Under the pieces are notes generated by a model. The model searched no databases. It saw only the letters and a program-made list of their open reading frames with translations, and was not told where the DNA came from. From Bacteroides sp. (lineage in GTDB: Bacteria > Bacteroidota > Bacteroidia > Bacteroidales > Bacteroidaceae), in NCBI GenBank assembly GCA_021203405.1, contig JAJQBG010000006.1, positions 1-43,908 of the forward strand: a DNA stretch of 43,908 nt, written 5' to 3'. Made by a program: the position numbers and the translations under genes. Shown in pieces: positions 19,784 through 27,479 of this stretch (the first letter of the stretch is position 1; every line of letters starts with the position of its first letter).

Positions 19784-20753
19784 TTAATTAATAGATCCCT
19801 CCTTTCCACCAAAGAAACTCCCAAAGCTGAATCCTTTGAACCAGTTTCCAAAAGCACGCCCGGTAGTACTTTTTATCTTCCCCATTCCCTCCATCAATAC
19901 AGCAGGATACTCCTTAACAGATTGTTTAATAGCTTGGTGCCGGATCGTTCTGCGTAACAAACGATCGGTTACGGTTTGTGCATCCGTTCCCCGAACCAGA
20001 TAGAGGCGGGTGATATACCCGATACGCAAGGTCATCAAGGCAGAAAGAGAGCCGTCGATCACCGACTTTACAAAGATAACCGGAATTTTAAAACTACTCA
20101 GTAAAGCAGAAAAATCGATCTCTTCCAGAAAATCTTCGGAAAGGTCTGTAATAAAAGAAGCCAGGATCACTTCCAGGTAAATACGGCACAGTTGTGTCCA
20201 GGAGGGACGGAAACCCGACATCCGCACCAGCTGGTTAATCATCCGGATATTAATGATCAATACCGTCCACCCATCAAACCGGCCGTTCTGCGAAAGAGCA
20301 GTCAGTACCAGTACCGAGAGTGCATTTTCACAGATGCGCTCATCCATCTGTTTCAGCCGGTGAGCGATCTCCCGGGACAATACCTCTTGTATCTCCGGAG
20401 CTTCGCAATCCCTTATCTTTCTTAACAGATTTTCCCTGTGCTGTTTCCGCTCTTTTTTTATCAGTAATATGGCAATTATTACAGGCTAGTAACTTTCCAT
20501 AACTGACTAATTCCTCTTTATCGGCAGGGAGTTGTTCCGGATCCAGCGAGGGAGTAGCCGGAGCACGGAGTACCCGGTAAACCGGATAAAGCAGGAACCG
20601 GACGATAAGGAATAGGATCAGCAGGTAAAAAAGCCAGCCCAGCGCCGGATGAAGAAGCGAAACTTTGTCACCGATCACCAGCATATTCCCTAGCAGGATA
20701 AGAGCCAGTACCAGGAAAAGAGTGGAAAGGATAAGAAGGAGATTGCGTTTCAT
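19784..20753 (-). pseudogene. DUF697 (YcjF-like) inner-membrane protein, frameshifted in a T7/A7 run
   Basis: Repaired, this is about 322 residues. Two N-terminal membrane helices (LLLILSTLFLVLALILLGNML and LGWLFYLLILFLIVRFLLYPV) are followed by a charged linker and a DUF697 domain (NALSVLVLTALSQNGRFDGWTVLIINIRMINQLVRMSGFRPSW). The usual family text reads TAISQNG...QIRMIWQI, so the match is good. The track shows ORFs 20340-20753 and 19784-20380. They join as DKKERKQHRENLL if the homopolymer at 20453-20459 has six bases. The function of DUF697 proteins is unclear; in enterobacteria YcjF is encoded with the GTPase YcjX, which is absent here. The CNNCH in the linker is discussed under rejected items. 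Confidence 0.68.
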
Positions 20754-20767
20754 GGGACTCGGTATTT

Positions 20768-20812
20768 AAAAAAGGGGTATCTACCCCGGAGATCTGGTTT
20801 GTACATACCCCT
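20768..20812 (-). terminator. Intrinsic terminator after the nucleotidyltransferase gene
   Basis: AGGGGTAT (20773-20780) and ATACCCCT (20805-20812) form a perfect 8-bp stem. On the minus strand a run of six T follows at once. It is about 35 bases after the stop codon at 20847. Confidence 0.75.
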
Positions 20813-20846
20813 GATTATATAGTTACTGTTCTATCAGTAAAAGAGA

Positions 20847-21749
20847 TCAGAAAAGTTGCTGCGGATATTCACCGGCATCTACCAGTGCCTGTATCTTATC
20901 CACAACTCCCTGGCGATCTTCAGCGTACGTTACACCAAACCATTTGGAAGTGGTATCCAGAACTTTTACGCGGGCTGTTCCTTCGTTGATCAGTTTATTG
21001 ACCATCAGCGGAATAAAATACTCGGCTTTCAGGTTATCCATATTCTCTGTCAGGAACTCTTTGAAATACTCTTCCGAATAATCAAAATAGTTGGGAGTAA
21101 AGCCCCACATATTCATAGATACCGGCGTATTATCTTCAATGGTTACCAGCCGGCCATTCTCATCGGTAAAAGAAACTTTGCCGTCAATGCGTTCAATGGC
21201 AGTACGTTCGACTACCGTAGTCAGGTAATCATCCTCGTCTGTTTCGCAGACTCCACGGGCTACACTTCCACTTTCAGAAAGCGTGTTGCCCACCCGGTAC
21301 CCTACCATACAGTAATCATTCTTCTTCCCTTCCATCTCAGCCAATGCTTTTCCGAGTACGGCAAAACTATCCCGACCGTAAAAGTCATCCGCATTGATCA
21401 CCGCGAACGGCTCTTTGATCACATCCTTACCCATCAGCACCGCATGGTTGGTTCCCCAGGGTTTCACACGGTCCGCAGGACAGGTAAATCCCTCCGGCAG
21501 GTTATCCAACGCCTGGAACACCAGTTCTACCGGTATATGATCTTCATATTTGCTCAATATCTTTTCCCGGAAATCTTGCTCAAAATCCTTGCGGATCACA
21601 AAGACAACTTTTCCGAATCCGCCGCGAATAGCATCAAAAATGGAGTAATCCATAATGGTTTCCCCGTTAGGGCCCAGGCCATCCAGCTGTTTAAGGCCTC
21701 CATAACGGCTTCCCATTCCTGCTGCCAGGACAAATAGTGTTGGTTTCAT
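20847..21749 (-). CDS. Sugar-phosphate nucleotidyltransferase
   Basis: This 300-residue cytoplasmic enzyme has the nucleotidyltransferase Rossmann fold. LAAGMGSRYGGLKQLDGLGPNG is the nucleotide-binding loop and VINADDFYG the metal-binding region. Family members join NTP and a sugar-1-phosphate to give an NDP-sugar and pyrophosphate. Start is ATG 21749 (MKPTLFVLAAG); the track start is a TTG two codons earlier. The exact sugar is not evident, because the lysine patterns of GlmU or RmlA are not clearly present. The gene has its own promoter and terminator. A glycosyltransferase lies upstream, so a role in surface polysaccharide is possible. Confidence 0.85.
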   Translation of the reverse strand: MKPTLFVLAAGMGSRYGGLKQLDGLGPNGETIMDYSIFDAIRGGFGKVVFVIRKDFEQDFREKILSKYEDHIPVELVFQALDNLPEGFTCPADRVKPWGTNHAVLMGKDVIKEPFAVINADDFYGRDSFAVLGKALAEMEGKKNDYCMVGYRVGNTLSESGSVARGVCETDEDDYLTTVVERTAIERIDGKVSFTDENGRLVTIEDNTPVSMNMWGFTPNYFDYSEEYFKEFLTENMDNLKAEYFIPLMVNKLINEGTARVKVLDTTSKWFGVTYAEDRQGVVDKIQALVDAGEYPQQLF

Positions 21750-21796
21750 GTTCAAAATATTATTTAGATTAGTAATATATGTTTGGGTTTACCGTG

Positions 21797-21804
21797 CAAA
21801 TTTA
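21797..21804 (-). promoter_or_regulatory. Putative -7 element for the nucleotidyltransferase gene
   Basis: The minus strand reads TAAATTTG, matching TAnnTTTG, 47 bases before the ATG at 21749. Confidence 0.5.
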
Positions 21805-21909
21805 ACAAAATAAGCAGGAAACCGGTAGTCATTTTAGTCGAAATATAGACATAAATTGTCCGTTCAGGGAGAAACCAAAACCTGTGCAGGAACACGAGAT
21901 ATTTATTTC

Positions 21910-22946
21910 TTATCCGCAGTAAAGAAATGCATGACCCGTAAAAAGCCGAAAAGGGTTCAGGCCATCATCCTGTAGGCCATAGAACCGGAAGTCGGTATTA
22001 TCCGTTTCACCTCCACTCGATGTATCGCTTTTTCGGGTAAAAGGATGTGTACAAATAGAAATCACCTCTTTAACAGCCTCTTTCTTACCCCGGGGATTAC
22101 GTTTCAATTCATTTAAAACCCCAATAGGTATACCGGTACAGACCCGGTAGTAAAGCCTCTCCGTAACCCAGGCCGGCAATGTGTCATCGGCCAGTAGCTT
22201 CTCCTCAGCCAACATACAGCTTCTCACCGTGTTCTGATAACATTGACAGAAATAGGAGGCTCCCAAAGATCCGGAATGATAATTGTAATGATAAAGAGGT
22301 TGGTTAATAACATGTATTTTATCGGTTTTGAGCAGTACAGAAAGATTAAACAGAAAATCCTCACAGGAGAACTCTCTTTCCGATAAAAAGAAGATATTAT
22401 TTTCGCGAAGAAACTCTCTTCTGTAAATTTTGTTCCATACTCCACTCAACCACAAACCTGTAGGTAGATCATCCTCTTTAAACTGGTACAACAATAAAGC
22501 TATCAGCTGATCACGCAACTCCTTTCCGGTGAGATCCAGCTCATAAACAGGAGTGGTGACCTTCCCTGCCGCATGTATAAAAGTATCGCACTTTACCACA
22601 TCATAACCGCCCCTGGATGCTTCCCGGTAAAGAACCTCGTACATAGCAGGTTCAAGGCGATCGTCACTATCTATAAAGGTAACATACTTTCCGGTTGCCC
22701 TTTCCAGTCCTTTGTTCCGGGATAGGGCAGCCCCTACATTCTCTGCATTCGTACAAACAATTATCCGCTTATCTCTGGAGGCAAACGAACTCAGTATTTC
22801 AGCACTTCTATCCGTACTGCAATCATTGACACAAATAATCTCCAGTTCGGAAAGTGTCTGGCTGACCACAGAGTTCAACGTAGATACAAGAAACTGCTCC
22901 GAATTATAGACCGAATAATAACAGAGACTTTAGGATCAATTTCCAT
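21910..22946 (-). pseudogene. GT2-family glycosyltransferase, frameshifted near the N-terminus
   Basis: Repaired, this is about 345 residues of a GT-A fold glycosyltransferase. The expected start MEIDPKVSVII at 22946 runs into a frame break at 22911-22913. Adding one base gives IIPVYNSEQFLVSTLNSVVSQTL, the canonical GT2 opening. Then come EIICVNDCSTDRSAEIL, NAENVGAALSRNKGLERATGKYVTFIDSDDRLEP (with the metal-binding DSDD) and NKIYRREFL. The track ORF starts at a TTG inside the first helix and lacks the nucleotide-binding beta strand. It would add a sugar to a glycan or lipid carrier; donor and acceptor are unknown. No other capsule or O-antigen genes are adjacent. Confidence 0.78.
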
Positions 22947-23080
22947 CCTGGTTCCGAATAAATTTATTTCATTAAAACTGCCTCAGGATCACTGAAGCGA
23001 TAACACGGGAATAAAGATAAGAAGGAATATTTACCTATCCTAAAAACAGGAAGGAAAACTCATCCCATTCCCTTAAAAGC

Positions 23081-23110
23081 AAAAAGGAGATCCATAATGA
23101 CCTCCTTTTT
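23081..23110. terminator. Bidirectional terminator-like hairpin
   Basis: AAAAAGGAG and CTCCTTTTT form a perfect 9-bp stem with a 12-base loop. The A and T flanks let it act on either strand, but neither neighbouring gene ends here, so what it terminates is unclear. Confidence 0.5.
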
Positions 23111-23323
23111 GATGATATCCGGAATGCTCTTGCCGAAACCTTTAGCTTTTCAGCTTCCTGCCCGCTTCACAGCCTGCAGTTCACTTTTCCGGAGCTTCTC
23201 TCCGGCTGATACTATTTTTTGGAAAGTGTGGATACCAGGCCTGTAGTTCCGGGCATGATCCGATAGTACAAATTAAGGGGAAAAAGAATCCCGGACTAAG
23301 CTTTTTTTCACCAACTATATGAT

Positions 23324-23331
23324 TATCTTTG
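23324..23331 (+). promoter_or_regulatory. Putative promoter (-7) of the AraC regulator gene
   Basis: TATCTTTG is an exact TAnnTTTG match. A T7 stretch lies in the -33 region. Transcription would begin near 23339, which rules out the track start at that position and favours an ATG at 23369 or 23381. Confidence 0.6.
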
Positions 23332-23368
23332 CAATTGTGTGATGCTAATTTCTCCACACCCCGCTGGT

Positions 23369-24238
23369 ATGAAAAACATTATGAATGAGAAGCTGTCGAT
23401 TACCCAGAGTAATCCGATCAAGGCCCGCTTCTACGACTACGAACACTTTTTTTATCCGTGGCATTTCCACCACGAGTATGAAATTCTTTTTGTCAAAGAG
23501 AGTTTTGGCCAGTGTTATGTAGGAGATACCATTGAGAAGTATTACACCGGAGATATCTTTTTATTCGGTTCGGCGCTTCCTCATTATATGAGCAGCGACC
23601 CGGTTTTCAAAACCCGGGAAACCTCCCTTCGGGTAAAAGGTGCCATTGTACGGTTCGAGAAAGAGTTCATGAGCTATTCCATCGGGCACTATCCCCAATT
23701 CCTGGCTATCCGGCGCTTGCTGGAGGAATCCAGAAGAGGGATCCGTTTTCCCTGGCCGGCCAACCGGGAGATCGTAAAGATGGTAGAGCAGATCCCTCTT
23801 CTATCGGGACTGGAACAACTAACGAGTGTACTCCTGCTGTTACAGAAAATGGCCCAGAGCAAATCCCGGAAGCTACTGGCTTCTCCGCACTTCTATGATA
23901 CCCTCTGCATTCATGGAAACACCAAGATCGAGAAGATCCTCTCTTACCTGAATAAACATTACACCCGACCGATAAGCCTGGAAGAGATCGCTTCGCTGGC
24001 AGCCATGAACCCGACTGCTTTTTGCAGGTACTTTAAGGAGAAAACCGGAAGAACCTTCAAACAATACATTATAGAGATGCGTATCGGCTATGCCCGGAAA
24101 CTTCTGCTTACGAACGACCTGAGTATCTCCCAGATCTCTGCCGAATGTGGGTTCGAGTCCGTTACCCACTTTAACCGCATCTTTAAAAGATTGTGTAACC
24201 TTACTCCCAGTGAATACCGGGAAAAAATGGATGCATAA
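23369..24238 (+). CDS. AraC-family transcriptional regulator with cupin sensor domain
   Basis: This protein of about 289 residues has an N-terminal cupin-like sensing domain (FYPWHFHHEYEILFVKES, GDIFLFGSALPHYM) and a C-terminal AraC/XylS DNA-binding domain. In the latter, KIEKILSYLNKHYTRPISLEEIASLAAMNPTAFCRYFKEKTGRTFKQYI is the first helix-turn-helix, and ISQISAECGFESVTHFNRIFKRLCNLTPSEYR is the second with the family signature. Such regulators bind a sugar and activate nearby catabolic genes. It is followed 109 bases later by a GH115 gene with its own promoter, so that gene is the likely target. Start is uncertain between ATG 23369 and 23381. Confidence 0.88.
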   Translation: MKNIMNEKLSITQSNPIKARFYDYEHFFYPWHFHHEYEILFVKESFGQCYVGDTIEKYYTGDIFLFGSALPHYMSSDPVFKTRETSLRVKGAIVRFEKEFMSYSIGHYPQFLAIRRLLEESRRGIRFPWPANREIVKMVEQIPLLSGLEQLTSVLLLLQKMAQSKSRKLLASPHFYDTLCIHGNTKIEKILSYLNKHYTRPISLEEIASLAAMNPTAFCRYFKEKTGRTFKQYIIEMRIGYARKLLLTNDLSISQISAECGFESVTHFNRIFKRLCNLTPSEYREKMDA

Positions 24239-24305
24239 CTAGTAAAATGCACAGATATCCATGGATCGTGAATAATTATAAACCCATTATTTAACCTGAA
24301 AAGAT

Positions 24306-24313
24306 TATTTTTG
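24306..24313 (+). promoter_or_regulatory. Putative -7 element of the GH115 gene
   Basis: TATTTTTG matches TAnnTTTG, 34 bases before the ATG at 24348. The AraC-type regulator upstream is the likely activator (inference). Confidence 0.5.
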
Positions 24314-24347
24314 TAACATACAACATGATCCCGATAATACACAGACC

Positions 24348-26702
24348 ATGAAAAGACTCACTTTCCTGTTTTTATTCTCCCTGCTCCTGCTAAGTTGCCG
24401 GGAAGAGGTTCCCTTTATTTTTCAGAAAGATACACCACCCGTAATAGTATACACTCCTACCGAACCGGAAGTGGTTCACACAGCTTTGCAGATGCTCAGC
24501 CAGGATTATCAACGGATTTTCAGCAGCACCCTTCGGACAGACATTCAGGAAGGAACGATCTATATCGGCACAGTCGGGTATAACAGCCGGGCAGAACAAC
24601 TGACTCCCGGCTCCGATATACGGGAATTGAAAAAACGGAAAGAGGGCTTCCTGCTGCAAAACCAAGGAGGGAAACTGATCGTACTGGGAAGCGATAAGCG
24701 CGGTACCGCCTACGGCATACTGGAGATCTCCCGTCTGCTCGGTATTTCACCGTGGGAGTGGTGGGCCGACTCTGCGCCTGCTAAGAAAGACAGAGTGGAG
24801 ATACCGGCAGGATTCCGACTGCTGGAATCTCCCTCAGTAGCTCACCGGGGTATCTTTATTAACGACGAAGACTGGGGCCTCACCCCCTGGAGTTATCAGA
24901 ACTATGAACCTTCGGAGATCCAGGGGCAGATTGGTCCGGAAACTCATTCCCGTATTTTTGAACTATTGCTTCGTCTGAGAGCCAACACCTTCTGGCCAGC
25001 TATGCATGAATGTTCAGTACCCTTCTACCTGACTCCCGGGAATAAGGAAGTAGCCGATAAGTATGGCATATACCTGGGAACCTCGCACTGTGAACCCATG
25101 ATGCGCAACACCAACGGAGAGTGGAAGCATTACGGAGAAGGAAGTTATGATTACGTAAACAACCGGGAGAAGGTAGTTCACTTCTGGGAAGAGCGGGTAA
25201 AAGAGTTATCCGGCTCAGACAATATCTATACCCTGGGGATCCGCGGAGTACACGATAGTAAAATGTTGGGAGCGAACACCATCGAAGAACAAAAAGCAGC
25301 TATTACTAATACCCTGAAAGATCAGCGGGAACTGATCGCCCGCCACATAAACCCGGACGTAGAACAGGTATCCCAGGTATTTATACCCTATAAAGAGGTA
25401 CTGGACGTTTACCACGCCGGTCTGGAAGTACCGGAAGATGTAAGCCTGATGTGGTGCGACGACAACTACGGGTATATCCGTCATTTCCCCAACCCGACAG
25501 AACAAGCCCAGAAGGGTGGGAACGGTATCTACTACCATATCTCTTACTGGGGCCGTCCACACGACTACCTGTGGCTCTCTACCACCCACCCGGCCCTGAT
25601 CTATACCCAGATGAAAATGGCTTACGACAAAGGAGCCCGCGATATGTGGATCCTGAATGTAGGAGACATCAAACCGGCCGAATACGGCATTGAACTCTTC
25701 ATGGATATGGCATGGAACATAGAAGCCATTGAAGACAATAGCCAGGGCCTGGATAAACATTTGCGTAACTGGCTGGCCCGGGAGTTCGGAGAAGAACATG
25801 CAGACCCACTAAGAGAGGTCATGGATGAATATTACCGGCTGGCCTGGATACGAAAGCCGGAATTTATGGGTAATACCCGTACTGAGGAGCAAGACCCTAT
25901 CTATAAAGTGGTACGTGACCTTCCCTGGAGTAAAGAGTATATCCGGGAACGGATCGACCAGTATGAAACCATTGCCAGAAAAGTGCGGCAGATAGCAGCC
26001 GATATACCGGAAGAGCAATACCCTTGCTGGTATCAGTTAGTGGAGTATCCGGTTCTGGGAGCTACGGAAATGAATAAAAAGCACCTGTATGCCCAACTGG
26101 CGCGTCATCAGGAAGCAAACTGGGCACTGAGTGAAGCAGCCTACAACAGTATTGTCTCCCTAACCGGAAAATACAACTCCCTGGCCGATGGTAAATGGAA
26201 CTATATGATGGACTACCGCCCCCGGCGGCTCCCGGTATTTGACCCGGTACCCCGGAGCAAAGCAGAGACTCCCCTGCCTGAGCAGGAAGAGTTCCTGGCC
26301 CTTTTCAACGGTACAGACTATACAGTATATACCGGTAAAACACCGGTGAGTCACGGATTAGGATATGAGCGAAAAGCCATTACCCTGGAACCGGGAAGTA
26401 GTGTTACTTATCACTTCGTTGTAGAAAACCCAGGTGATGTAGAGGTAGAAGTATCCCTGATACCGGTGCATCCGGTAGATGGCAATAACCTGCGTTATGA
26501 GATCAGTGTGGATGGGTCGGAGCCCGTTACGGTGGATTACCGTACAGAAGGACGTAGCGAGGAGTGGAAAATGAATGTCCTCCGGAACCAGGCCCTCCGA
26601 AGCCATGAATACACCTTACCCAAAGCAGGAGAACACACCCTTACTCTTTCTACATCCGACGAAGGAGTAATAGTAGATCAGATCAGAATCCGAAACGGGT
26701 GA
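24348..26702 (+). CDS. GH115 family alpha-glucuronidase lipoprotein
   Basis: This intact 784-residue enzyme resembles glycoside hydrolase family 115, whose members release 1,2-linked glucuronic or 4-O-methylglucuronic acid from xylan. A lipobox (LLLLSC) places it in the envelope. Family signatures in order: GSDKRGTAYGILEISRLLGISPWEWWAD, SVAHRGIFINDEDWGLTPW, ELLLRLRANTFWPAMHE, GIYLGTSHCEPMMRN, TLGIRGVHDSKM, VFIPYKEVLDVYHAGLEVPEDVSLMWCDDNYGYIRHF and WILNVGDIKPAEYGIELFMDMAW. The C-terminal about 130 residues form a beta-sandwich (VTYHFVVENPGDVEVEVSL, VIVDQIRIRNG). It is shorter than many GH115 proteins (often over 850). There is no xylanase or transporter beside it, only an AraC regulator. Confidence 0.87.
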   Translation: MKRLTFLFLFSLLLLSCREEVPFIFQKDTPPVIVYTPTEPEVVHTALQMLSQDYQRIFSSTLRTDIQEGTIYIGTVGYNSRAEQLTPGSDIRELKKRKEGFLLQNQGGKLIVLGSDKRGTAYGILEISRLLGISPWEWWADSAPAKKDRVEIPAGFRLLESPSVAHRGIFINDEDWGLTPWSYQNYEPSEIQGQIGPETHSRIFELLLRLRANTFWPAMHECSVPFYLTPGNKEVADKYGIYLGTSHCEPMMRNTNGEWKHYGEGSYDYVNNREKVVHFWEERVKELSGSDNIYTLGIRGVHDSKMLGANTIEEQKAAITNTLKDQRELIARHINPDVEQVSQVFIPYKEVLDVYHAGLEVPEDVSLMWCDDNYGYIRHFPNPTEQAQKGGNGIYYHISYWGRPHDYLWLSTTHPALIYTQMKMAYDKGARDMWILNVGDIKPAEYGIELFMDMAWNIEAIEDNSQGLDKHLRNWLAREFGEEHADPLREVMDEYYRLAWIRKPEFMGNTRTEEQDPIYKVVRDLPWSKEYIRERIDQYETIARKVRQIAADIPEEQYPCWYQLVEYPVLGATEMNKKHLYAQLARHQEANWALSEAAYNSIVSLTGKYNSLADGKWNYMMDYRPRRLPVFDPVPRSKAETPLPEQEEFLALFNGTDYTVYTGKTPVSHGLGYERKAITLEPGSSVTYHFVVENPGDVEVEVSLIPVHPVDGNNLRYEISVDGSEPVTVDYRTEGRSEEWKMNVLRNQALRSHEYTLPKAGEHTLTLSTSDEGVIVDQIRIRNG

Positions 26703-26827
26703 TCCGGGATCTCAGGTAAAAAGGTTTTTCCTCTTATAATAAATTTTTAATTAAGGCACTTTTGCTATTGACACACTAAAAAAGCAAACAGGATCGTATA
26801 GGGGATAGATTGTTGGAGGCTGACGGT
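26703..26827. other. Short intergenic gap between convergent genes
   Basis: This AT-rich gap follows the GH115 stop. I see no clear hairpin terminator for either gene. Confidence 0.5.
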
Positions 26828-27401
26828 TTAATAATACTTATCAATTCCACCATATCCCGGGATCATTTTCTTCTCCCTCGTTTTGGACAAGAAGTTTGAA
26901 AGTCTTTTCTCAAACTCTCCGGGACGTTTTCTTGCTGCATCAACGTATGCAACCCGAATTCTTTGATAGGATCCTGAATAGGTTTGATAATTCTTCCAGG
27001 CAATTTCATCCCGTCTGATCCTGTCAAGAATATCGGGAGGAAAAATAAATTCTTCCCGTACAATCCTTTCCACTTCATCTTTTACGGTTGCATGGACCAA
27101 ATCCTGTTCCCAAAGCCACTTCAGCCGCTCTCTGTTGGGCTGAGAATAATAAGCTTTATTTTTTCGGGGTAAAAACCGCTGAATAGTATGTTGATCGTTA
27201 AGTTTTTTTAGGGTGCTGTCAATCCAGCCAAAACACAAGGCTTCTTCAACAGCATCATTGTAGGACATGCAAAGTTTACCTGTCGACTTGCGGAAAAATA
27301 AGCCAGAGCTCTTTCCCGGATGCAAAATTAGTTTCAAGCCACTCTCTCCAATCCTTCCGGTTTGTAAAATAGTGTGTTTTCAGATCTTTAATTTCTCTCA
27401 C
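26828..27401 (-). pseudogene. YdeI/OmdA-family protein, frameshifted
   Basis: Repaired, this is about 190 residues of the YdeI (OmpD-associated, formerly bacteriocin-protection) family. The family core is clear: TGKLCMSYNDAVEEALCFGWIDSTLKKLNDQHTIQRFLPRKNKAYYSQPNRERL. The N-terminal part (THYFTNRKDWREWLETNFASGKELWLIF) lies in another frame and joins at RKSTGK if the A5/T5 run at 27294-27298 loses one base (or gains two). The likely start is GTG 27401; a stop lies in frame just upstream. The track start at 27337 is within the broken region. Biochemical function of the family is not established; links to antimicrobial peptide tolerance have been proposed. Confidence 0.72.
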
Positions 27402-27479
27402 TGACTTGTATAGGGATTTTTACGGAGCATCAAAGTTAGCATATAGTAGACTACTATACCGGATAGAATAAATTCTACA

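Larger units (their letters stand above)
22947..23338. other. Intergenic region between divergent genes, with two hairpins
   Basis: No ORF is convincing here. It holds the bidirectional terminator-like hairpin at 23081-23110, a second perfect hairpin CCGGAG/CTCCGG (23189-23205) with a T6 run nine bases later, and the promoter of the AraC gene. The long span could hold a small RNA, but nothing specific supports one. Confidence 0.4.

Noticed and set aside
20340-20753. CxxCH (CNNCH) motif suggesting a c-type cytochrome
   Set aside because: It sits in the linker of a DUF697 membrane protein, has no partner heme residues, and lies beside a frame break. Most likely chance.
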